DNA from: Myxococcales bacterium
GTDB lineage: Bacteria > Myxococcota_A > Polyangia > Polyangiales > Polyangiaceae
Length of the DNA: 64,000 nt
Assembly: GCA_903642325.1 (NCBI GenBank)
Contig: CAHJWM010000013.1
Span: forward strand, 1 to 64,000
Direction of reading: 5' to 3'
The notes under the pieces were generated by a model. It worked only from the letters and a program-made list of their open reading frames with translations. It was not told where the DNA came from and made no database searches. The translations under genes were made by a program, and so were the position numbers. Shown here one piece after another: positions 8,231-17,620 of this stretch. Positions within the stretch are counted from its first letter, which is position 1. Each line of letters opens with the position of its first letter.

Positions 8231-9796
8231 TCAATCACGCGGCACGCTTCGCGCTGCTTTACAGAGATCGCGCCAAGGGGCACGTGTGGGCAAGGGTGGT
8301 TCTGTCACGCCGCCGTCGAGGCCGTTGATTCGAGGCCGCGCGCCGGGGGCTCCCTCGCATGCCACGACGTCGGAGAGCGGATCGGCTGATAGCCCGAGGG
8401 TGAAGGCCCGCTCCGCATCACTCGGCCGGCCACGTCGAGCGAAGCCTCGGCCGGCCAGCGCGAACCAGGGTCCGTATAAACCGTCAATTTCCGCCTCTGT
8501 ACCGAGCGCGCGCTCCGCACCCTGGTCGTCACCGGCAGCGTACAGCCCGGCCGCGACGCGCTCCCGGATTTGCGGCAAGCGTGCGAGCGTAGCGAGCAAC
8601 GGCTCGACCTCAGCCGCTGACGCCCGACCATGACCGCGGCCAGCAAGCAAGTCCGCAAGCCGAGCCCGCCGACCTGCATCGGCCTGAGCATGTACCGGCG
8701 GCGAGGCGCGATTGGCGGCATCGGGCGAAGGCTCGAGCGGCGTCCGCAAAAACCGCTGCCAGCGAGCGTTCCATGCTGGCAGTCCGTAGCCAGTAACGCT
8801 GATCAGGGCCGCGTCGGCACCGGCGGAGCCATTGCCACGCAGGTCGGCGAGCAGTAGTCGGAGCGCTGGCTCCCCATTTTTATCGATGAAAAAGTGCATG
8901 AAGCTCGTGACCTCGGCGAAGGCTACGCCCGCTGCTTCGGGCGTGGGCAACATGGCAATAGACGGCCCGAGCTTGTCGATGCCCACCGAGCGCCCGTCGA
9001 GCGCGGCGTTGCGGGCGGCGGTGTCGGCCCACTCCGGGTGATCGAAGGGCCGTACCGGACGCCAACGCACTTCGAAGCGCTTGGCCAAACCTTCTTGCAT
9101 CCAGAGCGGGGCAAAATCGCGCGTGGCGCGCGTGACCAGCAGATGAGTGATCTCGTGCGCCAGGGTATCTTGCCATGGGTAGCCCTGAACCGGCGCGCGC
9201 GGAGAGAGCATGATCACGCGCCCCCAGCGCGCGACGGCCAACGTGCCGGTCGTCTCGGCCGCTTTCAGCGGTAGCCCGGACACGGCAGACAGCGAAAACA
9301 AATCCCGAACCAGGTCGATGCGTAGCGGGCGCGGTAAATCGATGCCGACTTCTTTCGAGACAGTGTCGCGCGCTTGCGCCGCGACTTCGAAGATGAAGGG
9401 CGCGAGCGCGCGATCGGAATCGTCCTGAAGGCGTAGCCAGATCCCGCGCAGTGGATCTTCCATGACGAACCCGGCCGCCGTGGCCCGCGCGCAGCTCTTG
9501 GCGAGCTCTGCGAGTGAGCCGCCTTCATGCGACTCGGTCAGCGCGGGGTTCGATAAAATGGCCTCGGCTCGGTCGCATTCGCCCAGGTAAACGGCCAGCC
9601 GCGCGCGCTCCAATGTCAAAGCCAGCGAGTCGGAATGCGTGTGCTCCAGAAGCTCGGTGGCGCGCCGCGTGTCGATTTCGGTGATGGCGTTGGCGACCTG
9701 CTCGACGGGATTGCCTAGCCCGAAATCGAACGCGGCCGCCGCTCCCACCAGCGCGCCGCTGCACGCCGCGATCGCAACCAATGCTCCGAGCTTCAT
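8231..9796 (-). CDS. Membrane-anchored gluzincin metallopeptidase (peptidase MA-like)
   Basis: A 521-residue protein with an N-terminal hydrophobic segment (residues 5-25) that acts as signal or anchor, so the rest is probably periplasmic. The zinc-peptidase motif is intact: HEITH at 214-218 and a third ligand or catalytic glutamate in MQEGLAKRFE (Glu235), as in the Peptidase_MA-like gluzincins. The flanking halves look helical and TPR-like (YLGECDRAEAIL; RGRPSDAERAFTLGLSADP). The start codon overlaps the upstream DUF4175-like gene stop by four bases, so the peptidase is translationally coupled to that large membrane protein. Substrate unknown. Confidence 0.85.
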   Translation of the reverse strand: MKLGALVAIAACSGALVGAAAAFDFGLGNPVEQVANAITEIDTRRATELLEHTHSDSLALTLERARLAVYLGECDRAEAILSNPALTESHEGGSLAELAKSCARATAAGFVMEDPLRGIWLRLQDDSDRALAPFIFEVAAQARDTVSKEVGIDLPRPLRIDLVRDLFSLSAVSGLPLKAAETTGTLAVARWGRVIMLSPRAPVQGYPWQDTLAHEITHLLVTRATRDFAPLWMQEGLAKRFEVRWRPVRPFDHPEWADTAARNAALDGRSVGIDKLGPSIAMLPTPEAAGVAFAEVTSFMHFFIDKNGEPALRLLLADLRGNGSAGADAALISVTGYGLPAWNARWQRFLRTPLEPSPDAANRASPPVHAQADAGRRARLADLLAGRGHGRASAAEVEPLLATLARLPQIRERVAAGLYAAGDDQGAERALGTEAEIDGLYGPWFALAGRGFARRGRPSDAERAFTLGLSADPLSDVVACEGAPGARPRINGLDGGVTEPPLPTRAPWRDLCKAARSVPRD

Positions 9797-12651
9797 TGCA
9801 ACAGCCCCTCCGCGTAGCGGCGCACGGCCTCCGACAGGCGCCCGCTCTTCTGCTTGCTCAAGCCATCTAAGACTCGACGCCGGAAATCATCGGCGTGATT
9901 GCTAGCGTCCGCTTTCGGCACATCCGCGTCAGTGCGCATCTGCTTGCCTTTGGAGCTCGACGAGTCGTTCGGCGCTTGCTGGTGCGATTGCTCTTTCCCA
10001 TCACTCTCACCCGAGCCGCTCTGGCCGCTGTTCGTCTGCTCCAACAGACGCTGCGCGTCCCTCTGCAGCATCAGACCCTGCTCCCCGTGGCCTGCGCCGA
10101 GCTCCTTGGCGGCGTCGCGCATCAAGCCCTCGGCCTTGCCGAGCGCGTCGGCCAAATCCTGCGGCAGGGCAATTTCGCCGTGGTTGCCACGACCGGCTAA
10201 GTTGGCGGCGCGTTCTGCAAGCCCGCGCTCACGGCCCGATGACTCTTGCAGCCCGGCCTGGGCTTTTTCGGCGGCGCTCTTTTGCGCCCGAGCAAGGCTT
10301 TGCTCGGCCCAAGCCAGCTCGCGCTCCAGCTCCCCGCGAGCGGCCGAAAGCGCAGCGTCATCGAGCCCCTCGAAATTGGCGCTCGCGCGTTTGGCGGCTT
10401 CCGTCAGCTCCGAGCGCGCGTGCCGACCACTTGCAACAGCGTCCGCTAGAGCCATGCGACCCAAGCTTTGGGCCATGGACTCCGAGTGCTCCCGGGCCAG
10501 CGCGGCGCCGGCGCGGGCCGAATTCGGATCGTCGGAGAACTGCGGCAGCGGCGCGATCTTCTCCCGTAACGCCGCGGCACGCTCGGCGGCCTCTTGCTTC
10601 AAGTCGCCGAGGTCAACGGACTTTTGCGATTCGGCCAAGTTGTGATCGACGCGGTCGAGCTCTTGCTGATGCTCTTCGGCCAGCCGCTCGAGCTCGCCCA
10701 CCAGCTCATCGAACTTTTTGTCGGCATCAGAAGGCTGGCCGTTTTCCGCGCCCTGCGAACCGGCGCCCGACTCGACCGCCCCGCCGCCGGCGCTGCTGAA
10801 GGAAGCGTTGGGGCGCCGCAAGCGAGCAGCCAAGTGGCGCGCCGCGAGCTCGGTCGCCAGCAGGTTTCCGCTGTCCCGCGCCCGTTTGACGCGCCGGACT
10901 TCCGCTAGGGCGACACTGCCGACATCGCGCCCGAGTGGTCCCAAAACCTGCAAGTGTGCCGCACCGGGATCCAGCACGGCAAGCGCTTCCTCGATCCGGC
11001 GCATGCCTGCTTGTCGGCGCTCGCTTTCGAGCGCCTCTTTGGCGCCTTCGGCGACCTCCTCGGCCGCGTCACCCAGGTGCTTCGCGACCGATTCAGCGTC
11101 GCGATTGCCGAGACCTCGGAGCGCGGCATCAAGGGCGAGCAGCACGTCCTCGGTGCGACGCATCGAGGACGCCGGCGTGGGCAAGCGCCGCTCCAGCACG
11201 CGCGCCTGCCCGCCCAAAAACGCTTTGAGGCCCGGAGTCATGGTGAGCCCCGCAAAGCGCTGCTCCAAGACCGCGTGCAGCCGCTGCGCGACCAGAGCCG
11301 TGCCGGCAGCATCGCCCTTGTGGCGCTCACCGTCTTTGTCATCGCCCTCGCGTGCGAGCTCGTCCGAAAGTAAGTCTGTCAGCGCGTCCCGCACCACGAG
11401 CAGCGCGCCGTAACGCTCCGCTTCCGGCTCCCCCACCGGCACGGGCAGCAGGGTGAATGCCGCGCTTCTCCCCCATTTCACCCCGGCTGTAGCGTCGTTA
11501 TCACGGGCTTCGACGACGACCTCGACCGGCAGAAACGTGCGCCGCAGGAATGGATCGCTCGATTCGATGGCGTAGGCGCCGCGCTCGAGCTTGGAGTCGC
11601 CATCGAGCCTGGTCAGGGCACGGCGGTCCTCTCGGCCACCGGCGCGAAGCACGAGATCGATTTCTCGGAGGCCATGGTCGTCGCTGGCTTCATAGCGCAG
11701 CTCACGTCGGTCGAAGTCACGCAGCGCGATGCGTTGGGGGGCCCCTTCGAGCAACACCTCGGGCGCGGAGTCCGGTACCGCTTCGAGCCTCACGATCTCT
11801 GATTCGGGGATAATCACGTCGCCGAAGCGCGCCGCCACGCGCAGCTCGGCGTTCTGGGTCAAGGCATAGCGTGCAACCACACCGCCCGAGCCGTCGTCCA
11901 CGAACGGCACTTCACGCGTGCCGTCACTCAGCACCAAGCGTCGGCCATTCGCGAGCGGCACGCCGCGCACCGAGACGATGCTGCCCTGCGCTTCTACGCT
12001 GCCGAGACCAGGGAAAATGGCCCGATCAGCGGCGCGCAGATACGCCGGCGGCTGCACCGTCACCCGCACTAGATCAAGCCAGGACATGGTCACCGGCGCA
12101 ACGCCGCGCCGCGCGAAGAGCACGTCCGCGCCCTCCGACACCCGCGCCGGGTCGCGCAACGTAGCCAGACCGGCGCCGAGCACCAGCAGAAAAGCGAGCC
12201 AGCGCAAGCCGCGGGCGCGCCGGACCGCGTGACGTTCTACGTCGGCGAGCGGCACCCGCTCTAGTTGACGCTGAAAGTGCAGCCGGGCGAGCTCCGGCGA
12301 GCCCACGAGCGAGTCGTGCTCGGCGCGCTCCGCTAAATCTGCCGCGCGCAGCGCCCGCTCCCCCAAGCCGCGATCGACCGGCAGCAGCACGCGGCGAATG
12401 GTACGCCGCGGATCACGGAAATCACGATTGTCGCGAAGTCGCAGCGCGAACAGTTGCAACAGTGCCAATAGAGCAAGCAGCGCGGCTGCCGAGCGCGCCC
12501 AGGGCGTGCCGGAACGGGCCAGGAGGCCCGCGCCGATCAGGCACGCAAACAACACCCAAAAGGACAACCAGCGCGCGGGCGAGCGTCGGTGCTTCTGGAA
12601 CGCCACGGATAAGCGTTCGGTCGAAAGCGGCGCGGCTGCCAAGGTCGGCAA
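9793..12651 (-). CDS. DUF4175-like large membrane protein
   Basis: Up to 952 residues. Two hydrophobic segments lie near the N-terminus (about 28-65) and a third at about 150-165; beta-rich extracytoplasmic sequence follows (roughly 190-430), then a long charged, Ala/Glu-rich region with strong coiled-coil character (about 600-870) and a Gln/Ser-rich tail. This architecture matches the DUF4175 family of bacterial membrane proteins, whose function is unknown. The C-terminal coupling to a metallopeptidase suggests a shared cell-envelope role. The first possible start is TTG 12651; GTG 12606 is a plausible alternative, since the family begins shortly before the first membrane segment. Confidence 0.75.
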   Translation of the reverse strand: MPTLAAAPLSTERLSVAFQKHRRSPARWLSFWVLFACLIGAGLLARSGTPWARSAAALLALLALLQLFALRLRDNRDFRDPRRTIRRVLLPVDRGLGERALRAADLAERAEHDSLVGSPELARLHFQRQLERVPLADVERHAVRRARGLRWLAFLLVLGAGLATLRDPARVSEGADVLFARRGVAPVTMSWLDLVRVTVQPPAYLRAADRAIFPGLGSVEAQGSIVSVRGVPLANGRRLVLSDGTREVPFVDDGSGGVVARYALTQNAELRVAARFGDVIIPESEIVRLEAVPDSAPEVLLEGAPQRIALRDFDRRELRYEASDDHGLREIDLVLRAGGREDRRALTRLDGDSKLERGAYAIESSDPFLRRTFLPVEVVVEARDNDATAGVKWGRSAAFTLLPVPVGEPEAERYGALLVVRDALTDLLSDELAREGDDKDGERHKGDAAGTALVAQRLHAVLEQRFAGLTMTPGLKAFLGGQARVLERRLPTPASSMRRTEDVLLALDAALRGLGNRDAESVAKHLGDAAEEVAEGAKEALESERRQAGMRRIEEALAVLDPGAAHLQVLGPLGRDVGSVALAEVRRVKRARDSGNLLATELAARHLAARLRRPNASFSSAGGGAVESGAGSQGAENGQPSDADKKFDELVGELERLAEEHQQELDRVDHNLAESQKSVDLGDLKQEAAERAAALREKIAPLPQFSDDPNSARAGAALAREHSESMAQSLGRMALADAVASGRHARSELTEAAKRASANFEGLDDAALSAARGELERELAWAEQSLARAQKSAAEKAQAGLQESSGRERGLAERAANLAGRGNHGEIALPQDLADALGKAEGLMRDAAKELGAGHGEQGLMLQRDAQRLLEQTNSGQSGSGESDGKEQSHQQAPNDSSSSKGKQMRTDADVPKADASNHADDFRRRVLDGLSKQKSGRLSEAVRRYAEGLLQ

Positions 12652-12746
12652 AGCTTAGCAGCGCCCGGCCGCCAAACGGTCTCCCAGCTCGTGACAAACC
12701 GAAAAATGTGCCCCATCCTTGCAAGTAACGGAGCAGGAGCGCGCGC

Positions 12747-13517
12747 ATGCAGGTCGAACGGCTCAAGCGAGTTCTGTTGTCGCTGCCCGATCTCGCGCTG
12801 CGCACCAGCTGGCTGCGGGATTTCCTTGCTACGCATTCGTCGCCCGAAAGCGCAAATGTGCTCAACGCCCTGTGCGAGGACAACGAGCGCGGCGACCCGC
12901 AAGCGCGTGAAGCCATTTTGGTGGTGGCCGTCTTACTCGCCGCCTCGGGCGAGTCGGACCTGCTCGAGCGCTTGCGCGAAGAGTCAGACGCGAGGCATCT
13001 GCTCAGCTTGTCGCGTCTGGTGCGGCGCGCCCCGCCGTCTCTGGTTCATGACCGACCCGCGCACGAGCTGCCCGTGCCGGACTACGGCACGGGCCGCGAG
13101 CTCAGCGTCGGTGAACGAAAAAGCCTGGCTCGCCGCCCCAACCGGCGTGCCTTCGAAAAGCTGCTCGGAGATCCGCATCCGCTGGTGATCGCTCAGTTGC
13201 TCGAAAATCCGCGGCTGACCGAGGACGACGTCGTGCGCATGACCGCGCGCCGCCCGGCCCGGCTGGAGGTCTTGACGGCTATCGCGCGACAGGGTCGCTG
13301 GCTGAGCCGGCCACGCGTTCGCCTGACCCTTCTGTTCAATCCCGGCTCCCCATCCGCAATCGCGATGCCGCTCCTGGCCGTCTGCACGCGAAGCGAGCTC
13401 TCGGCGGTGTTACACCATTCGGAGTCCTCACCCGTGCTGCGCAGCGCCGCGCTCGAGCTCTTGGAACGCTTGCCGCCGCTGCGTGAATCGCAGGCGCCCA
13501 GCCCTACGCTCCAGTGA
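12747..13517 (+). CDS. Helical-repeat protein of unknown function
   Basis: A 256-residue soluble protein that I cannot assign. It consists almost entirely of amphipathic helices with HEAT/leucine-rich-variant-like spacing: ANVLNALCEDNERGDPQAREAIL, GDPHPLVIAQLLENPRLTEDDVVRMTARRP and SSPVLRSAALELLERLPPL. Such repeats usually mediate protein binding. ATG 12747 is supported by the GGAGCAGGAG sequence upstream. The gene is divergent from the DUF4175 gene, with a shared region of about 95 bp. Confidence 0.75.
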   Translation: MQVERLKRVLLSLPDLALRTSWLRDFLATHSSPESANVLNALCEDNERGDPQAREAILVVAVLLAASGESDLLERLREESDARHLLSLSRLVRRAPPSLVHDRPAHELPVPDYGTGRELSVGERKSLARRPNRRAFEKLLGDPHPLVIAQLLENPRLTEDDVVRMTARRPARLEVLTAIARQGRWLSRPRVRLTLLFNPGSPSAIAMPLLAVCTRSELSAVLHHSESSPVLRSAALELLERLPPLRESQAPSPTLQ

Positions 13518-13541
13518 TGGGAGCTTCGAATCAAGCCGGTC

Positions 13542-13811
13542 TCAGCCCTCTTCTTCTTCGCTTTCCCACTTCAGCACCGCGCCAACGCTGATGCGCAGGG
13601 CGCAGCTTTCACACAACGGTGGCTCCTCGAAACGGTATTCATCGCCGCGGGACCACAGAAATAAGCCCGAGCCTGCGGGCGCCCCTTCGAAGTGTTGCTC
13701 GCAAAAGTCGCAGTCGAAGCCTTGCAAACGCCGAACCTCGCCGGGCGATGGCGGACTGTGCTCAGCCTCGGATTCGGCTCGAACTTGGGTCTCTGTGGGC
13801 TTGATGGCCAT
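13542..13811 (-). CDS. Small zinc-ribbon-like protein
   Basis: An 89-residue acidic protein with two CxxC knuckles, CDFC and CESC, about 33 residues apart, as in a treble-clef or zinc-ribbon fold. The N-terminus is hydrophilic and the C-terminus ends in a run of glutamates. I chose ATG 13811 rather than the in-frame upstream start at 13826. It is convergent with the helical-repeat gene and lies downstream of the Fe-S gene; no partner is evident. Confidence 0.6.
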   Translation of the reverse strand: MAIKPTETQVRAESEAEHSPPSPGEVRRLQGFDCDFCEQHFEGAPAGSGLFLWSRGDEYRFEEPPLCESCALRISVGAVLKWESEEEEG

Positions 13812-13849
13812 TCGTGCTGGGAGCATAGCACTTCGATGCCCGCCTGACC

Positions 13850-16183
13850 CTACTCGGCCGCCGCCGCAGTAGCGTCACCGGCCGGGGTGCCGGGCGTGTC
13901 GGAAACGCCGCACGAAATCGCCAGCATTTCCACCACGTCCATATTTTTGACGAGCTCTTCCTTCGACTGCGATTTCACGCCGTCGGTCAACATGGTCATG
14001 CAGAACGGGCACGCGCTCGCGATGGTGGTGGCTCCCGTATCGAGCAACTGCAGCGTGCGTTTCACATTCACGCGCTGGTTGTTCTGCTCCTCCATCCACA
14101 TTTGCGCCCCGCCCGCTCCGCAACACAGGCCCTTCTTGCCGCTCGCGCCCTCGACCTCGACCAGCTCGACGCCCGGGATACCCTTCAAAATGCGACGCGG
14201 TGACTCGTAGATATCATTGTAACGCCCGAGGTAGCAGGAGTCGTGATAGGCGACCTTCGCGCGCACGGGCTTGCTCGGCGTGAGCTTTTTCAGCGCCACC
14301 AGCTCGAGCATGTAGTCCGTGTGATGCACGACCTCGAACTTCGCACCGAAGTCGGGATATTCGTTCTTCAGCGTGTTGAAGCAATGGGGGCAGGTGGTGA
14401 TGATCTTCTTTACGCCGCCCTTTTCCTTGTAACCGTTCAACGTGGCGACGTTGGTCTCCGCCAACATCATGAACAGGTACTCGTTGCCGGCTCGGCGCGC
14501 AGGGTCGCCGGTGCACGTCTCTTCCTCGGCCAAAATGGCAAAGTCCACGCCGGCCGCGAGCAGCAGTTGCGCCGTACTGCGGGCAATCTTCTTGGCTCGG
14601 TCGTCATAGCTCGCCGCGCAGCCGACCCAAAATAAAACCTCCGCGTCGGGCTTTTCGGCGCAGCTCTTCACGCCGAGACCCTCCGACCAGCTGCCGCGGT
14701 CGACACGCGCGAGGTTCCACGGATTGCCGTTGCCCTCCATGCCCTCGAAGGGCTTGCCGAGCTGGCTCGGGAACTCGCCCTTGATCACCACCAAGTTCCG
14801 CCGCATCTGCACGATTTTATCGACGTACGTGATGTTCACCGGGCATTGCTCTTCGCAGGCGCGGCACGTCGTGCAGCCCCACAGCACGTCCTCGTGGATC
14901 ACGCCGGGCACTAGATCAATGGGGCGATAGACGGCAGATTGCGCCGCCGGCGGCGCAATGGCGGCCTCGCTCGCGCTTTTTGCGCCTTGCGGGTCGGCTT
15001 CTGGGGGTGCCTCCGTAGGCTCGGCGCGTGGCTCGCTCGGGGCGGGCGCGGTTGCGTGCTGCACGGCCGTCGGACCCACGGCCAATAACTCCTCTTGCCG
15101 ACCGTACAAGTGATTGCGCAAATCGAGCGTGAATTGCTTGGGGCTGAGGACTTTGCCGGTCGTGAACGCGGGGCAATTGTCCGAGCAACGGCCGCACTCC
15201 GTGCAGGTGTAAAAATCGAGCATGTCCTTCCACGTGAAGTGCTCGATGCGCGCGTAACCGATGCGCGCGCTCAACAGGTCCTCGCTTTCGGTGGCCTTCT
15301 CGACCGCCGCCATCAGCGCCTCGGTCGAGGGGGCGAGCGGGCGCAGACGGCCGCGCGGGGTGGTGTCGCCCAAGAACACGTTCGGGATCGCGGTGATGAT
15401 GTGAAAGTGCTTCGTATAAGGAAGCAGATTGAGGAACACCAAGACCAGCGTCGAGTGCGTCCAAAAACCGATGTGAGCCAGGACCACGAGCACGCTCGAG
15501 CCGAGACCAGACAGCAGCAGCGCCGACAGCGACCCGGCCGGCTCCGCCAGGTGCCAACTGAGCGCGCCTGCGCTGGTTGCGAGCGGAGCGACCAAGGTAG
15601 CCATGGCGCGGCACGGAAACTCCCCGGCGCCCGCTTTGCACTCGCGGCCAAAGCGGCTGAGCAAAACCAAGCTCGCACCGTCGTACGTGAGGTCGGCGAG
15701 CATCATCGTGGCGATGATGCCCAAAATGACCAGCCCCTCGACCCCGAGCGTCATACGCTTTTGCGGACGAACGACGCGGTAATAGACGAATACCGCAACT
15801 CCCAGCAGCACCAAGCTCGCAAATACGTCCTTCAGAAAGCCGTAGATTGCACCGAATGGCACGCTGAGCACGGGCTCTGGGCCGAGGACGAACAGGTTGA
15901 AGCTCGGGGAAAAACCGCGCCCCCACAGCACGAGCGTGCGCAGGAGCAACACCACGAAGCCCAGAAAGATGAATTGATGCGCGAGGCCCGCGGCCAGGTA
16001 ATAGCGCATTTTCTTTTGATAAAACGCGAACACCCAGACCAAGCCCAGCCGCCGTGGGATGTCCGTGAGCCGGCTTTCCCACGTTCCCGTGCCCACCCGG
16101 AGCAGGTTGAAGCGGCGCCAAGCGCTGACCGCAAACACCGCGTTTAGACTGACGATGATGAGGGCCATGACCACGGGATTCAT
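13850..16183 (-). CDS. Membrane-bound iron-sulfur oxidoreductase, HdrD/GlpC-like
   Basis: A 777-residue redox protein. About the first 265 residues are multipass membrane sequence resembling a NarI-type cytochrome b subunit. Then come two ferredoxin-type cluster motifs, CTECGRCSDNCP and CTTCRACEEQCP, separated by an unusual 60-residue Pro/Ala-rich linker. Two Cys-rich CCG domains follow (VGCAASYDD ... TCPHCFNTLKNEYP; DSCYLGR ... CCGAGG), as in heterodisulfide reductase D and the GlpC/lactate-oxidation LutA families. Proteins with this layout are thought to pass electrons between a soluble dehydrogenase and membrane quinone; the donor here is unknown. ATG 16183 starts at the first membrane helix. 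Confidence 0.88.
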   Translation of the reverse strand: MNPVVMALIIVSLNAVFAVSAWRRFNLLRVGTGTWESRLTDIPRRLGLVWVFAFYQKKMRYYLAAGLAHQFIFLGFVVLLLRTLVLWGRGFSPSFNLFVLGPEPVLSVPFGAIYGFLKDVFASLVLLGVAVFVYYRVVRPQKRMTLGVEGLVILGIIATMMLADLTYDGASLVLLSRFGRECKAGAGEFPCRAMATLVAPLATSAGALSWHLAEPAGSLSALLLSGLGSSVLVVLAHIGFWTHSTLVLVFLNLLPYTKHFHIITAIPNVFLGDTTPRGRLRPLAPSTEALMAAVEKATESEDLLSARIGYARIEHFTWKDMLDFYTCTECGRCSDNCPAFTTGKVLSPKQFTLDLRNHLYGRQEELLAVGPTAVQHATAPAPSEPRAEPTEAPPEADPQGAKSASEAAIAPPAAQSAVYRPIDLVPGVIHEDVLWGCTTCRACEEQCPVNITYVDKIVQMRRNLVVIKGEFPSQLGKPFEGMEGNGNPWNLARVDRGSWSEGLGVKSCAEKPDAEVLFWVGCAASYDDRAKKIARSTAQLLLAAGVDFAILAEEETCTGDPARRAGNEYLFMMLAETNVATLNGYKEKGGVKKIITTCPHCFNTLKNEYPDFGAKFEVVHHTDYMLELVALKKLTPSKPVRAKVAYHDSCYLGRYNDIYESPRRILKGIPGVELVEVEGASGKKGLCCGAGGAQMWMEEQNNQRVNVKRTLQLLDTGATTIASACPFCMTMLTDGVKSQSKEELVKNMDVVEMLAISCGVSDTPGTPAGDATAAAAE

Positions 16184-16188
16184 GGCGC

Positions 16189-16791
16189 TTAACCTAGCCC
16201 ACGAAGCCAGCGAAATGCGAGCAATGCGAGCGCTCCGAGCAGCGCCACGACGAGCCACAGATTGAGCCAGGGCGCTCGCCTTGCGCGCGCCGAGATCGAA
16301 TGCAGTGACAGGGCGATGCGACGCGCCAGCGTCGTTGCTGGAGGCAGCACACGCGCGACGCCGGCGTCGGCGGTTTCGGCTGGATCGACGCGCAGCAAGA
16401 GCAAGCCGCGCGGGAGGAGCTGCTCGCTCGCGGGCGGAAACCCGCCTTGTTCAGGAATGCGGATCACGACGCCGCGTGCGATGCCGTCGGGCTCTTTGCC
16501 GCGCGCCGGCAAGGTCATGCACACGATTTCGGCCAGCTCGTCCCGCTCCCGCAAAGTGATGGCACCGGCTCGCTGACACGAATCGCAGCCGCCCCCCTCG
16601 CATGCCGCACAGGTCAGGTGGCGCGGCAAGGTGAGCTCCAGAGCCGCTCCGCATTCGAGCCAGGCCCGCGGCACGCGGATGCGGTGCACCACATCCACGC
16701 CGCGCGGGACGTCTAGAGTGCGCGGCGTGACTCGAGCCAGGATTTCGGACACTGCTCGATAGACTAGCGCGAAATAAGCCCGAGGCGGCAC
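16189..16791 (-). CDS. Tail-anchored protein with a DnaJ-like zinc motif
   Basis: About 200 residues. The first half resembles the substrate-binding part of DnaJ (RGVDVVHRIRVPRAWLECGAALELTLPRHLTC), followed by CAACEGGGCDSCQ, one half of a DnaJ-type zinc centre, and beta-rich sequence with VVIRIPEQGG. There is no J domain. The C-terminus is a membrane helix (WLNLWLVVALLGALALLAF) followed by a short basic tail. The gene ends 5 bases before the Fe-S oxidoreductase start, so the two form an operon, and a role in assembling that complex is possible. The start is uncertain: GTG 16791 is my choice, and TTG 16869 would overlap the dedA ribosome site. Confidence 0.65.
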   Translation of the reverse strand: MPPRAYFALVYRAVSEILARVTPRTLDVPRGVDVVHRIRVPRAWLECGAALELTLPRHLTCAACEGGGCDSCQRAGAITLRERDELAEIVCMTLPARGKEPDGIARGVVIRIPEQGGFPPASEQLLPRGLLLLRVDPAETADAGVARVLPPATTLARRIALSLHSISARARRAPWLNLWLVVALLGALALLAFRWLRGLG

Positions 16792-16867
16792 GTGCCTCGC
16801 GACTGGCTTGCTCCAAGACCGGTTACACCGTACCCATCCGGGCCGGTCTGGGCACGTAGGGTTGCCC

Positions 16868-16873
16868 AAGGAG
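16868..16873 (+). promoter_or_regulatory. Ribosome binding site that decides a TTG start
   Basis: AAGGAG lies 7 bases before TTG 16881 and fixes the start of the DedA gene; no ATG or GTG in frame offers a better context. Confidence 0.7.
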
Positions 16874-16880
16874 TGCTTGC

Positions 16881-17540
16881 TTGGAACAGTTGCTTGGCCT
16901 TTGGCAAATCATCACTCACCTCGATACGCACCTGGCCAGTTGGGCCGCCTCGATGGGGCCGTGGGTGTACGTCATCTTGTTCGCAATCATCTTCTGCGAA
17001 ACGGGACTCGTCTTTTTGCCTATCCTACCGGGCGACACGTTGTTGTTCGCGGTCGGCGCCCTATGTCCCGGTCATGTGCTCGATTTCAAGCTCTCCGTAA
17101 CGTTGTTGCTGGTGGCCGCGGTGTTGGGCGACGCGCTGAATTACTCGGTAGGTCGCGCGGTGGGCCCCAAGGTGTTCGTTAGTCAAACCTCCAAGCTGTT
17201 GAATCGTAAGCACCTGCTGCGCACCCAGGACTTCTACGACCGCTACGGCGGTAAGACGATCATCATCGCGCGCTTCATTCCGATCGTGCGCACCTTCGCG
17301 CCCTTCGTCGCCGGCGTCGGCAAAATGCAGTACCGGCGCTTTTTGTCCTTCAACTTGGTCGGCGCCGTCGCTTGGATCTTGCTGACCATCGGCGCCGGTT
17401 ACCTGTTTGGCAACATCGCTTTCGTGCACAAGCACTTCGAGCTCGTCGTGCTGGCCATCGTCGCGCTCAGCCTGCTGCCCGCCGTGATCGAGTACTTGCG
17501 CCAACGCGCTAGACTGCAGCGCGCCAAAGCCGCCAGCTGA
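16881..17540 (+). CDS. DedA family membrane protein
   Basis: A 219-residue inner-membrane protein of the DedA/SNARE-associated family (VTT domain), whose members include lipid carriers such as undecaprenyl-phosphate flippases. Family motifs are present: FCETGLVFLPILPGDTLLF, GDALNYSVGRAVGPK, FYDRYGGKTIIIARFIPIVRTFAPFVAGVGKM. Four to five membrane segments are visible. The start is TTG 16881, preceded by a perfect AAGGAG at 16868-16873 with 7-base spacing, so the non-ATG start is well supported. Confidence 0.93.
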   Translation: MEQLLGLWQIITHLDTHLASWAASMGPWVYVILFAIIFCETGLVFLPILPGDTLLFAVGALCPGHVLDFKLSVTLLLVAAVLGDALNYSVGRAVGPKVFVSQTSKLLNRKHLLRTQDFYDRYGGKTIIIARFIPIVRTFAPFVAGVGKMQYRRFLSFNLVGAVAWILLTIGAGYLFGNIAFVHKHFELVVLAIVALSLLPAVIEYLRQRARLQRAKAAS

Positions 17541-17620
17541 ACAGAGACGACCGCTTCTCTGACGCTCAGAGCGCGGCGGATTCAAACAGCTGCGCGCCCT
17601 CGTATACGTGCGTGTTCGGG

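Noticed and set aside
15095-16147. 350-codon plus-strand frame within the Fe-S oxidoreductase
   Set aside because: Antisense shadow, His/Arg/Gln-rich, no ribosome site or domain.
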